A program made the position numbers and the translations under genes. A stretch of 64,000 bases of DNA from Bryopsis sp. KO-2023 (Eukaryota > Chlorophyta > Ulvophyceae > Bryopsidales > Bryopsidaceae), in NCBI GenBank assembly GCA_030272585.1, contig BSYQ01000010.1:2976001-3040000 (forward strand), in the 5' to 3' direction. Under the pieces are notes generated by a model, which saw only the letters and a program-made list of their open reading frames with translations, made no database searches and was not told the origin of the DNA. Of the stretch, positions 1-15,000 are shown one piece after another (position 1 is the first letter of the stretch; every line of letters begins with the position of its first letter).

Positions 1-635
1 GGGTTAGCGTTAGGATGATGGAGTTTTTTTCCCATGCTTTCCTGCATGAAAATGCAACAGTTTTTGGTGGAAGCCCAGAAGCGAGGTTGGCTGATGGTTG
101 GGGCAGGATCGTCCCCATATGCTATCCTTGTGGTGAACTTAGACGGACGAAGCCTGTGGTTTTAATAGTTGGTGGGTGGAAATGCACATAAGAAAAGAAT
201 CTCCACACAAATGAGGCTTGATATCAGGATCTGTTTCAACAAATATCTTTCAGCATGAAAAAAGCGTTCCGAAGGGGAGCTCTAGTTTCCCTATGAAGGG
301 GAAACATGGTGATTGGGATTCCTTTAGGTAAAGGATTGCAGTTGAATCCATTTTGTACACTCTCTTTCCGCTCTTTTTGTTTAGTCTTGTCATTTCCATT
401 GGTGCTTCTGTGACTGAGGATGTGTGGCTGAGGATGCATGAAAGATTGTCAACTCACTGACTCCTTTATTGTGGGGAATGTGGGCTATGGTCTTAGAACA
501 ACCGTTCGACAAGGTGCGAAGCTTCCGTGATAATCGAGGGTATTGTGCTAGAAGCCAACAAAGAGTTTCAGACCATTGTCACCAGCAATGTCCCAAACAA
601 TACCCAAACAGGTTCTAATGAGAAGATTGATTTGA
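1..635. other. No gene recognised at the left edge
   Basis: No reading frame here has codon bias, family similarity and splice context together. It could hold an untranslated end of a gene outside the window, but nothing shows this directly. Confidence 0.4.
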
Positions 636-684
636 ATGAATCCATGGTACACATTGTGTGGTGGGTTCGAATCCCACAATTCAT
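636..684 (+). other. 49-nt tRNA-like fold (acceptor plus T-arm only)
   Basis: A perfect T-arm is visible: stem GTGGG/CCCAC around the seven-base loop TTCGAAT (661-677). It is followed at once by AATTCAT, which pairs over six of seven positions with ATGAATC at 636-642. Only 18 nt separate the 5' strand from the T-stem, so there is no room for both D and anticodon arms. The 18 nt can form a small ACAC/GTGT hairpin. No Pol III T-run follows closely. It may be a degenerate tRNA or SINE fragment or a chance match to a B box. A second element of identical dimensions lies at 24651-24699. Confidence 0.3.
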
Positions 685-737
685 GATGTACATTTAAAAA
701 TTAAATATGCTTTCATTCATCCCAGTTGATTCCTTGG

Positions 738-1020
738 TTGAATCAACACGATCGTCAACACATACCAGTTGAATCAACCCAGTTGCATCCTCAGTTGAAT
801 CATCACGATCGTCAACAAGTACCAGTTGAATCAACCCAGTTGCATCCTCAGTTGAATCAACACGATCGTCAACACGTACCAGTTGAATCAACCCAGTTGC
901 ATCCCCAGTTGAAACAACACGATGGTCAACACGTCGTGTTGAATCAACACGAGTTGAATCAACAAGCGTGTTGACGATCGTGTTGTTTCAACACGGTTGA
1001 TTCAACTCGTAATCAACACG
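738..1020. repeat. 57-bp minisatellite with an inverted end
   Basis: Four units start at 738, 795, 852 and 909, an exact 57-bp period. The core is CAACACGATCGTCAACAC with GTTGAATCAACC boxes. After about 960 the array decays, and 969-1020 carries the same core in inverse orientation, so the array can fold back on itself. Because 57 is a multiple of three, frames stay open through the array on both strands (19-residue protein repeat). I see no start codon context, splice sites or family match, so I treat it as non-coding. Confidence 0.8.
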
Positions 1021-1038
1021 TGACATTTTTCCGACGGT

Positions 1039-1185
1039 GGGGCCTCGTCAAAAATCCTTGCAAAGTCGATTACAACGCTGCGAAAGCTGATGTGATTGGT
1101 TTTATCGAGCCACAGGCTCAGGAGATCTTTTTTCATTTCGAACTGAGCCCAGGCCGTCTTGGGAACGTTGGGAAGCTTTCCATCT
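1039..1185 (-). repeat. Dispersed repeat family 3, diverged copy
   Basis: On the minus strand this matches the duplicated unit at 27320-27695, including the run encoding AWAQFE-KKDLLSLWLDKT and the flanking GTCAAAA/GGGG segment. It is single-copy here and has an 8-10 base insertion in the middle relative to the other copies. The shared peptide frame suggests a fragment of a once-coding element, but no complete gene is present. Confidence 0.6.
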
Positions 1186-1316
1186 TGTACCAATGGTCAA
1201 CACATGCCCCCGACTTCAGATTTTCAATCGAGAGGCTTGGGAACCTGCAGTTGACGCAAACTGCCCCTTCTCCACACCCGTGCTTGCCCCAAATAAACAT
1301 ACAGCTCCCGGAGCAC

Positions 1317-1345
1317 ATAGTGGAAACAGGGCCTGTTTCCACTAT
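1317..1345. repeat. Near-perfect palindrome, 14-bp arms
   Basis: The arms read ATAGTGGAAACAGG and its exact complement with one central base. It lies outside any gene I can support. It could be a hairpin or the tip of a small inverted-repeat element. Confidence 0.7.
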
Positions 1346-2175
1346 TAACGACACCACAGCCAAGAAACAAACAGACCATTTGGCCTGGCCCTCATTCTCC
1401 ACTTTCTCTCTGATTCTTCAGGGGAAATCCACACGCACACAGAAAACAAAAACTAGACACATGTCAAAACATGATACCTCCAATTAACAAATCGTCAGCA
1501 GCTTCTTTATTTGGACAATCCTTGTACCTTGCATCTCATGGTTTTGGTTTCAACACTTTTACTAGTAACATTCTCAGAGGGGGGGGGGGGAGATAGTGAA
1601 ATATGGGTGTATTTTCTTTTAAACCCAAATATATAGTGTGTGTGTGTGTATTAACTTGTGTTTCCCTAGCTGCAGGATGGAACACACTGTTGTACAAATC
1701 CGAATCTGCAAATAACTCAGCTTTTCAAAAGTGAAAATCGCGCCAGCGCAACCCTCCACCTCGTCGAGAAAAAGCAACAAAAAAAATTTGAAAATACACC
1801 CCATCCCGAAACCCCCAAGCGACATCTACCCAACATTGAAAATCAGTGTACAACAGACTTAGTTTACATTCAGTTCATATCAAAAATATTAATTCTTTAC
1901 CTTGAACAGCTGGCTGGAAAAGTTCTAGAACTGCAGATCTGCCAAACCGCACACACACACAGACCCTCACCCATCATGCAAGATCTCAGGCAAAAGCAAT
2001 GATGCCTTCCTAAAGTTATGTTTTTTTTTTCTCTTCTTTTCACAGCTTTTGCTTTAGCTTTTGTTCCATAACGCGGGTACGCAGTAGATGTCGACGTCGT
2101 CCTCTTTGTTAAGCATGGACAAAGTTTTTGAGCTTCCATAATAATTATAGTTTCCATAGGTGGAGTGTTTGAGCT
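1346..2175. other. Intergenic, no gene recognised
   Basis: AT-rich spacer with a poly(G) run near 1579 and a short (GT)n run near 1640. The frames here are short and unsupported. Confidence 0.4.
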
Positions 2176-2374
2176 CATTCCCACCAAAGTTCCACCAAAG
2201 TTCCCTCTACCACGGTTGGCAGTGGGCGGCAGTTCCGCTGTGGAACATTAAAAAGTTCCGCTAAAGTTCCGCCCCCTGCAAACTTCTTCCGTGGTAGAGG
2301 GTGTTTTTTACGGGACTTTGGTGGAACTATAGTCCAACTTCGGCGGAATTGTGGGCGGAACTTTAGTGGGAATG
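2176..2374. mobile_element. MITE-like 199-bp inverted-repeat element
   Basis: The left end CATTCCCACCAAAGTTCCACC and the right end are inverted copies over 21 bp with two mismatches. Further inside, motifs of the CTCTACCACGG / CCGTGGTAGAG type are also inverted, so nearly the whole element can fold. It has no coding capacity. No convincing target-site duplication is visible, so the superfamily is unassigned. Confidence 0.6.
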
Positions 2375-2569
2375 AAAAGTAATATTCTTGTGTGTTTCTG
2401 TGTTCTGTATTTTTCTGTGTGAATGTTGTGTTCTATTGTGTGTGTGTTTCGGAGTATCTTTGTGTGTAAATATCAGTGGCTGATGTATATTGTAGCTACG
2501 ACCAAAATACCGTTAACGGTGGCCGTTAATCGCCGTTGTCGATTTTTCGGCTTCGGCAGAACTCTGTTG

Positions 2570-2790
2570 TAATGTGAGGCATTTCGGGTGCAGGTGTGCT
2601 GGACAAACCACAGATTCACTATGGCTGACAGGGCTAACCCAGCCCTTCCACATTTTTTTTTATCGCCACAACAAAATCCATGAAATCTGGACTCTGGAAT
2701 CCACTTTTTTTCTGCAATTTGACAGAACCCCAAAGTTTTCCTCCCCCCTCATCTTCGAAAACCCCACCCCCCAAAAAAGGCATTCATTCT
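2570..2790 (+). repeat. Dispersed repeat family 2, copy a
   Basis: About 200 bp matching, in inverse orientation, 20320-20522. Shared landmarks are the GGTGCAGGTGTGCTGGACAA segment, CACAGATTCACTATGGCTGA, and the stretch ending in a poly(C) tract after TTCGAAAACCCCACC. No coding evidence. The rest of the spacer up to 3126 is AT-rich and empty. Confidence 0.7.
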
Positions 2791-3126
2791 TTTCTGGCAT
2801 GAGGGGAAAAGCGACGCTGCTTCTCTCAATCACATTGGTTCGTGAAAAGTAAAAAGGGGATAAAGAAAGACAACACTCCACACACCACATTCCCACACTT
2901 TTTCTGTTCCTCCCTTCTGCCTCATTTTGTTCTCTGTATTTCTTTCTGCCTTCATATCATTGGCACCCTTCATATCATTGGCACCCTACATATATAAGAA
3001 AATGACCCATCGACCCAAAACCTCATTTTTTTTCTTTTCTTTTTGGTGTTTCCATCACCACCACCACCACCGAGACATTCTATTCCAAAATGCTCACGGA
3101 TTGATTTTCTCCCTTTCCCCTCCCAC

Positions 3127-6076
3127 TCAAGATTTGTTGCAAATTCTCTTCACAACTTTCACGACATCCTCTACTTGTGGCAGAGCCAGTTTTTCGAGAT
3201 TGGCTGCGTAGGGCATCGGAACATCGGCTCCGGTGACTCTCTCCACTGGGCCGTCCAGCTCATCGAAACACTCTTCCATCGCCACTGCGGCGATTTCTGC
3301 TCCGATTCCGCTCTGAGGCCAGCCCTCTTCGACGGAAACCATTCGGTGCGTTTTTCGGACCGATGTGGTGATCGCTTCGCGATCCAGCGGTCGTAATGAT
3401 CGGAGATTAATGACCTATTGTTTTCAGAACAGGATGCGACTCACACAACAGCCAGTCTTCCAAGATAATCAATGAAAATCCAGACCCGTGCCACCAGCAA
3501 CAACAGTCTTCGTGTTTGCACAACTGCACATCTATTCGCATGGATGCTTTTCCACCACTCTTTACAGCGATCCCACGACATACGATTCCAAAAACATGGC
3601 AAATACGGCAAAGTGGAGCGTTTAGCCACACAGATATCTTGCCGTATCACCGGTTACTCTAAAAAATTATCCTGGTCTTTAAAGAGCAAGAAACTTCAAA
3701 CTTCTGGCATCTTTTCTGGGGTCAGATTCCAATTACGTTGCATCTGATAGTGACACTCACCTCACAACTGATCCCTTCTTGAGCAAGGATGCCAGCGGCT
3801 TCGAGATTATACCCCACCATTTTCCCAAATCCAACGAGAGTGACATCTGTCCCTTCCCTCATGACCTGAAATCACCAAAAACGAATTTTCTTTCTTTCTG
3901 GGAAAAAAAATATATGTTTTATTACTTCATTCATTATTTTTTTTCTTTTCATACTTTCTTGACTTAGAGTCTGGACAAAGTTACTTCAAAATCTAGGCAG
4001 TTGGCACCATGCTGTTGGACCAAATAATCACATGGGGGGATTTTCATGTGTCTGGGTTTGACTCTTACCTTGGCCTTGTTCAATGGAATCGTGAAATCCT
4101 TGTCCAACACCTGAGGTGTGATTGGGAACGATTGACCGTACAGAATCTCATTCTCCAAAACAACAACAGGATCGGGGTCCCTGATGGCCCCCTTCATTAA
4201 TCCTCGAGCATCCTCCGAGTCATAAGGTGCCACAACCTGCAGTTTCAACAAACGCTCTCATTCCACCTGCTCAAAAAATATCCTGATCTTGCCTGTAGAA
4301 CTTTCCTGTGGCAATGAACCCCCCCCCCCTCCCTCCCTTTTCTGCTTCCTCATTTGTCGCTCAGAGCGTGTATTTTTCAATGCTTGAATTTGTCAAAACA
4401 TCCTTTCACCAAAAAAAAACACGAACTTTCTGTCTATCTATCCTTATGGTCTTATCTCATGTGCCACCAAAAAAAAACCCTCTTGATTGTTGAAAGAGAA
4501 CTATGTACGAAAATCGCCCCCGACAGCTTTTAGAACCACACGCACCTTGAGCCCGGGGCAATGCGAGTACCAGGCTGCAAAGCACTGGGAATGCTGGGCG
4601 GCCACTCCAGCGGCGGCTCCGTTGGGGCCTCGGAAAACGATGGGACAGCTGATTTGACCCGCAGACATGTACAATGTCTTGGCGGCTGAATTGATTATCT
4701 GGTCGATGGCTTGCATCGAAAAATTCCAGGTCATGAATTCGACGATCGGTTTCAACCCTGTGAACGCTGCCCCGACTGCGATACCCGTGAAACCTGCCTG
4801 AGATTTGAGAAGACAATCGTAAGAGCCTGATTTTTTTTTTCCATTTTTTTTCTGACGACGCAGATGATTTTTTTTTTCTTTTCTTTCTTTCTTTTTATGT
4901 AAGGAGAAATATCACAATGTTGTCGCAATGCTTTCTTTTCGTTAGAGATTTTTCTGGAACCGTTTCGAAGTGATGTCTTTTTTCTGAAGGGCAAACTGAA
5001 AAAACTTTCTATGATGGGTTGTACAAGTGGCATCGATCCGGACACATGAACAAAAAAAAATTGTGGAAATTCAAGCTGGAAACTCACCTCAGTGATAGGT
5101 GTGTCTTTGATTCTTTTCTCTCCATACTTCTGGAGCAATCCCCTGGTGATCTGCAACCGCAAGAATGCAAAAGCGATCAAGCCATGATCATCTGATCAAT
5201 GTGATCCAGCAGAAACGAATTCACATGATCCTGACCGTGAGGGTGATCATTCACCAAAAATAATGGAACGAAGGGGAGAAAAAAATATAAATAAAATAAA
5301 ATATATACATATATTGTTTTTATCCTCGATCAAAAGAAAACACACTCACCTTGTATGCTCCTTGATAGTCTGCTACCTGCAAAAAAAAAAATGTTTTGGT
5401 GAATTGTGGGGGTCGAACTCAGCAGGGGAAAAAGCAAAAAAACACAAAAGTTTCTTTTTGATCTGTTTTGCTCAACACTTTTAACATACCTCCTCGCCGA
5501 GAAGGAAGACGTTTTCATCCCTGCCCATTTCCTCATCCAGTGCCGAGTTCAGCGCGTCACGCACGGTCATTTCCTGCACACACGATGTATTCTCTCTTGA
5601 AAAAATAAATGACGACCAGACTCCAGAGGAGAGATCAGCTCCCAGTTTCGGTTTCGAAGACATCCAAAACGGGATCACGCAGACTCTTCTGGTAATCTTT
5701 TTTTTTATCGAACGAAAATCACCTCTCCAGTTCGCGCTCTGGTTTACAGAAGTTCAGCCTCATCAAGCTTTTTTATTCTTTTATTTCTTTCATTTCTTCT
5801 GGGCGGGGGGGGGGGGGGGGGGGGGGACAAGGGGGCGTTCACCACACCTGGACGGCAGAAGACATCCCTCGCAAGGCAGTCGCAGGGACATTAGCTCCTC
5901 CCACCTATTGCATGTTACCCAGAGAAGCGATACAATCAAATCTCGACGCCAAGGAAAACCATCAGTTGGTTCTGTCGAGTTTTTTCCTTCTGCACTGATT
6001 CCTTTCCAATCGGACACCATCCTGGACTCACCGCCAAGCGCTGATAGAGCGCTCCCAACTTTCTGAACGACTGCAT
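3127..6076 (-). CDS. PDHB: Pyruvate dehydrogenase E1 component, beta subunit, mitochondrial
   Basis: Subunit of the E1 enzyme that decarboxylates pyruvate with thiamine diphosphate, feeding acetyl-CoA to the citric acid cycle. Nine exons: 6032-6076, 5848-5904, 5490-5573, 5350-5376, 5088-5150, 4546-4797, 4069-4236, 3761-3865 and 3127-3414. They give 362 residues, close to the usual E1 beta length. The first two exons encode a basic, acid-free leader ([15 protein letters not shown]) typical of a mitochondrial presequence. The mature protein opens with [16 protein letters not shown] and carries the family blocks [57 protein letters not shown] and GADVPMPYA. Every intron is in phase 0 and the fourth exon is only 27 nt. 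Spliced borders keep the frame throughout, so the model is strong. The first exon is least certain, because it is short and rests on phase and presequence character. Confidence 0.95.
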
Positions 6077-7301
6077 CTCGTTTCTCGCGAGAAAACCAAA
6101 AAGGTGCGGATGTGGTGTCCAGGCGTCCTGGTTCTGATTCGGGGTGCAAAAGTGGCACAAAGAAAGGGAGTTTTTTCTCCGTCTTGACCGAACCAAGTCA
6201 CTCCTCTCGCCTGATCACGTGATATCGCCTTTTCATTCTTTCGATCTTTTCGCATCGTTTTGGGAAATTGTAACGCACACAACGCATGAACGGAGGAAAG
6301 CAACGCCTTCTTGTTTTCACTTGCACTCCAAAGAGGGACGGATAGCACTGGTGGCGAAAAAGAATGTTTGTGCAGGGAGGGTCGAAGCTCGTCAGGATCA
6401 GAGTTGAAAATCTGGAAGGACAACCCCAGGCCGAGATGGGGGCAAAATTAGGTGGGGAACTTCTGCAGGACGTTGAGCTACCAAAATGGTTGTGCTGTTG
6501 CTGTTTCAGAAAGGATTGGTTCCATGATTTTCCTAAAGAGTAAAACTATCTATCCAAAAACCACATTGCATGCATCTTTCCCTGTCGATACATTCAATCC
6601 AGGGAAGCCTCCAATTCTCTATTTTCGCAACTGTCAGAAAGCCTTTTTTTCGTGGCGCTTGGGCATGTGGAACCAGCCACCATTTCCACCAGTTTTCAAC
6701 AATTGAACAGATTTTCCCCTGCTGTTTCTATATGGAGTCTCCTACCCCGGGTCGACACTGACACAGTAAAAATCTGCATCTGCATTTGGGAAAAAAAAAA
6801 CAAGCTTTTTTGTTTGTTTTATAAAAAAAAGGCGAGAGTGTGATAAGAATGATTTTTTAGAAATCCTCCATAACATCTTCCAACACCAGTGCAAGATCCA
6901 ACGAAATCCACCACATTCCATCGACTATTTCAGTCAGGATTCCTCCCCACCCCTTCCCTAACCCCCCCCCCTCTCTGAGCGAACCCAACAAATCAATAAA
7001 ACCCATCGTTAATTAGGGAAAACTGTAACTTTCAATCGTTCATGAAATCACACCTCAAATAAAATCAAACTGAGATTCCTGGTCATCCGACTTCACAAGA
7101 CATTTCGCCAGAAAACAAAAACCAGCCGCCTTCGACAGAGTCAAAAGGCTGCCAGGGGAAAGAGAAACCCTAAGCTTATTCCCCCAAAAAGATTAAGACA
7201 AAAAACCTTCAAAATTATGGACCGGCAAAACGGGGCAATCCATCACAAAAAGGGTATGGAGTAATAATCATAATAAGTTCATTCCTCCCCTAAGGAAACC
7301 T
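6077..7301. other. Intergenic between PDHB and AAT, no gene recognised
   Basis: It should hold the PDHB promoter (right of 6076) and the AAT 3' end (left of 7302). Homopolymer-rich. No further exon could be supported on either strand. Confidence 0.5.
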
Positions 7302-10743
<3,442 letters not shown>

Positions 10744-11292
10744 TCTAAAACAGTGAGCCGAAACCGCGGGTAGTTGTATCTTGGTTTGTCGATGGGTTGG
10801 ATACGTAGCACGCATGGATGAACGGGGTGCGCGAGTGCCAGAAAAGGACCAGCCGTACGATTTCCAACTCAAACGAATTGATCTGGGGGCGGCTGTGGGC
10901 CGACCTGGGGAAGAGTGCCTTTCGGGGTTTTTTTGGACTCTTTACAGAGCAGAGGGGTTGGATGTTTGTTGGATAGATGCATTACAACTCTGAACGCCCA
11001 TTTGGGTGCTTGGTGGAGGGTGTCAGGTGGTTTCAACTTGCGGCCGAAGTCGGCACAAGGAGTCGTTTCATCCACGAGGAAAACGTGGTTCAAGGACGAG
11101 AGAGGATGAGAGTTTCGACGGGAGTGCCTGAAGGTCTGGCGTGAATTGTAGAACACGGTCTCCCCGAGACGCAACCCCTTCAACATCAAAAATCATACAA
11201 AACCAAGCCATGCTCTCCTGCAAGCCATCCACTCGACTGGCACTTGCGCAAGAATAAATACACTCGATGAAACTGGGAGTCGAAACGTAGAA

Positions 11293-12240
11293 TCATGAGT
11301 TCCCAATATGATCGTCGTCCAACAGAGGTGCGGCTGAAGACAAGCAAACTTTGGATATCCTTTGAAAAACTATACCGGAGTAAAAAACGATCACAAGCGG
11401 CGCCAGCGTGAAAACACCCAAATCCAAGAAATCGACCTTGCCAAAGAACATCGCAGCCAGCAAAGAATAGACCAGCGAGACGCCACACAGAACTGCTGAT
11501 GCCATGGTGAGATGTCGAATACTGTTCGCGATCGAGAGTGCCCGCGACGTGCTGCTGAAATACAAAGACGATGAAAGTATCGCCAGGAGCGACGCCACGA
11601 GCACGACGAAGAACAGAATTAGCACGGACGTTTCGATATCGAAGAAATTCATTTCTTTCAAGAGGAAGCCGTGGATGACGATGTGGTAGACCACGGCGGT
11701 GACGCACAAAACCAGATAGCCGATCATCAGTTGGCGGTGGCTGTACCAGTGATGTTGGGAAACCTTGAAGCCACAGGCACAGAGCAATGTCGATATGGGG
11801 GCAACACTGCCGCCAAGACTTCCCTCCTTGTTTTGTTCTTAAATACAGAACAAAACAAAAAAAAAGCTTTTCTGGAAGCCATTAGATGATGAATTCAATG
11901 CGTTTGAGGAACGAAAGAGGACATCGACAACCCCAACTTGGTTCTTGAAGAAGCTCCGTTGATTTAGCAACAAACCGTGGGTTGCGCGAGGGTTGCGGAG
12001 GCGTGGTCATGACTGGAACGAAGCCGACGACCTGTATCTCTTGCGAACATCTTGGAAGCCTTGGAAAGAAACCAACACCCCTCTGGAGTATCTTGTGAGA
12101 TGTGGCCAATTTCGATCTATGGCAGTCAGTCGTTTCGCTTTGACCTGTTTCTTTCATAAGCGAATGTTCGGCTTACCTTGGGCTATGCTCAGCACCACCT
12201 CGTCCTGCGCTTCACGCTTTGTTCTCGATATCGTTCCCAA
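11293..12240 (-). CDS. Putative four-helix membrane protein (5' exons unresolved)
   Basis: The last exon (11293 to about 11830) encodes a protein with four long hydrophobic segments: roughly LMIGYLVLCVTAVVYHIVI, VLILFFVVLVASLLAILSS, ASAVLCGVSLVYSLLAAMF and VFTLAPLVIVFYSGIVF. It ends in a polar tail DDDHIGNS. The frame has no ATG before the first helix except an internal one, so there must be upstream exons. A likely one ends at a good donor (GTAAGC) near 12174, with coding-like sequence from about 12240 leftward. An acceptor near 11842 would match it in phase 1, but I cannot confirm the join or the start. I recognise no family. It is divergent from the secreted-protein gene at 12642, and the two starts may share a promoter region. 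Confidence 0.5.
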
Positions 12241-12641
12241 TCTGATGTGACTGGAAAAAACATTCACCAGGACAACCAGCAATTGGTGTTCCCTGCTAAT
12301 TCCTTGATCAAGGCATCCCAATATTGGAAATGTGTGCGCTTCTACCAAGTGGCGGCTTGTGCTTTTTCACATCCACAGCTTCTCCACAAAAAAAACAGTC
12401 TCTTTGAGTGCTGCTCGATCTCAACACTGCAACCCTTTGGGGAATCGTGGCGGCTCACGGCAATCCATCAAGCGCGACATGATTGATGGTGACAGCCTAC
12501 CGCAAGCTGTTCAATCGACACAAGCCCCACTCACGCCACTTGAACCCGGCCCAAGACTCCGCTATGAAGAGGACAACAACCTCCCAGTAAACCACCACCA
12601 CCCTCTTCTTCGAAAACGCACAGCACACCGACCGAGAAACT

Positions 12642-13961
12642 ATGAGGGCTAGTGTGGCTGTCGTCGTTTTGCTGGCCTTCATGTGTGCGGGTGGGTGATG
12701 CCCGTCCATTGAGGGAATCCCTCTTCCCAAATTCCGCACCGTATCCACACGATTTTTGGTTCGCTTTGGTAGAATCACGGCCGCCAATTCTCTGTTACAT
12801 ATATATATATATATATACATATATTGATATATACGAACGCAGCCGTTGGCACGGAGCTCATATTTCTTCAGAATTTTGTCTGAAATGCGTGCGTTTCGAC
12901 AACAGTACCTCCTGTCCCGCCCCCCCCCCCAATCTCACCACTTTGTCGACATGGAGTGCTTTGTTTTCTTTTTCTTTTTTTGCTGTCTTTTTAACTTTGT
13001 GTTGGCATCATGACTTTTTGTGTTGCAGGATGCTTTGGGAAGAAGAAGGAGGAAATTCCTCCTGAGTGTATCGCAAGCAGCAGCTCGCTTTTGACCACCT
13101 GCGTGGAGGAAATCAACACCGCCACGGAATTCTTTGGAGTGAAGCCTGACGATCCTTCCACCTTTGAAAACCTGGTCATCAATGATGAGCTGGTAGGGAA
13201 AAAACACGATACACTGGCATTATCTTTGCAGATATCTGCCTTTCCAAATTTTTATGAAGCTTCGTTACAATAAGCGCACCCCAGTATAACATATATATTT
13301 TGACTTCCGAGCGTTCCCTTTTCTTTTACCGCTGCAAATTTTTCAAAAGAAACAGCATCAGGTCAGACTCCAGTTAGCGTCATGGCTGTATGTGGGGTTT
13401 TTGTTGTAAAGACTGAGTGATAGGATCTGCTGTGGCAGATTAATGGTTTGTTGGAGGAGTTGGGGGACCCCACTCCGGGATGCTGCAAAGGCACATGTGA
13501 ATTCGTTAATGACTACTGTGGCTGCAACAAACCAATGATCAAACTCATCGATGGATTCGTGGCTGGAAATTTCCAGTTTTTCCGAACAGGTGAGAAATTT
13601 AATCATCAATATCTTTGAGTAAAATTTTTGCATCAATGTTTTGGAAACGTTCATCGAATATTTTGGAGTGGTGTTTAAAAAAAAATAATGTTTTGAATTG
13701 TCTGTCTTTCTACTGCTGTGGTTTTGAATTGAACGGATCGATGAATTTTAGTGTTACGATTGTTTGAATGAATGTAGCCATTGTGTGCGTTCAATGACTC
13801 AATTTTTTTCTTTTTTTTTTTTTCAAAATTTTTGTGCAGTGAGTGAGAGTATCGGCAGCAAGTGTGGAATCCCAACCTACTACGAGGAAAATTGCCCAAA
13901 AAATGCTTGGGAAAAGACTTGGAAAAAATTCGCTCCAGGGAACTGCACACAGTTTGAATAG
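12642..13961 (+). CDS. Secreted cysteine-rich protein A (paralogue of the gene at 15001-16414)
   Basis: Four exons (12642-12690, 13029-13192, 13439-13589, 13840-13961) encode 161 residues. Residues 1-17 (MRASVAVVVLLAFMCAG) form a signal peptide. The mature part holds eleven cysteines, with the core patterns PPECIASSSSLLTTC, FFGV, PGCCKGTCE, YCGCNKPM, QFFR, ENCPKN and TWKKF. Ten of these cysteines align with the neighbouring paralogue, so disulfide-stabilised secretion is likely. Intron phases are 1, 0 and 1; the first follows the signal peptide directly. I know no named family with this pattern; it is not the six-cysteine elicitin pattern. The role is unknown. An extracellular or vacuolar protein is the safest inference. 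Confidence 0.85.
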
Positions 13962-15000
13962 ACAGTGGCCTCTTTATCGCAGGGTGGAGGTGCACACACA
14001 AGTTTGTTCGGGGGGGGGGGAGGTTTTTTACACACACAAAAAAAAAGAAAAAATCAACAAAGTGTAAGGATGGGTTTCTTTCTTTTTGTTCGTTATGACT
14101 TGTTAAGGCATTAGTTTTTTTAAAAACCCTGTTGGTTTTTTTTGGCTTCTTTTTTTTGGGGGGGGGTGGGAATGAGGCATTCGTTTAGATTTCGATCTAG
14201 GTCCCTTGAAAATTCTTATCATTGGAAGAACTACATGGGATCAGGGTGTCGTGAACATTTCATGACTTTTTTAAAAAAGGAATGCTTCTTAGCCCTATTC
14301 CCTTCTGACGGCTTTTTTTTTGTTGTTTGGGTTCCTTCATATCAAGTACGATGCTGTTGTTTTCAGTGAGGGGCAATAAGTTTTTCGTTGTGTTGTTTTT
14401 AAGGGGGTAGGTCAAAACGAAGGACGCCCTGCTCAAATAAAGAGAGAAAATGGACGAATGTTGCTTGGTGACCTGTAAAATGTCTTAATTTTAGCAAAGA
14501 CCCTTTTCCACCGTTTGACCTTTAAAAAACAAAATGCTGCTGTGAGCTGGTTGAAAGATTGGAAAAAACTGAGTGGAGAACCTGTGATGATCGAATGGGC
14601 AGAAAGAAAGTTGCAGCTGGTAGTTCCAGCTGGGATGACCATTGCCAGACAACCTTTTGAGAATCAATCCAAGGTGGTGAACAGAGAAAAATTGCCAGAA
14701 TGTAGAATGGCTGTGTGAAAAAGAAAAGGAATACAGTTACATGAATGTATCTGTACAATCAGTCGATTGCAGCCCTCCTCACAGATTTGGCTTGCTACAA
14801 TAAGTCAAATCACAGCCGATTCCAAAATTCAAATAGCTGGTTGTCAAACTCTAATGTGCAGGTTGCTTAGAACCTCCTAACGATTCTTTTTTTTCCCTTT
14901 CTGAGTTGAGGGTAAAAAAAAACCTTGAAAGCAAAAAAGTAAAAAAAGGTAAAAGGTGTTCCTCTTTTGATTACTCTTAACCAGCAATCGGAGGTCTTTA
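13962..15000. other. Spacer between two convergent paralogues
   Basis: Should contain the two facing 3' untranslated regions. An open stretch at 14515-14718 has no ATG start and no splice context. Nothing else is supported. Confidence 0.5.

Noticed and set aside
1..14. GGGTTAGCGTTAGG at the window edge as a telomere repeat
   Set aside because: Only two imperfect units, with no array and no continuation.
14515..14718. Open frame with protein-like sequence ending KLPECRMAV
   Set aside because: Begins with TTG, has no upstream exon in phase and no family match; likely 3' UTR or spacer.
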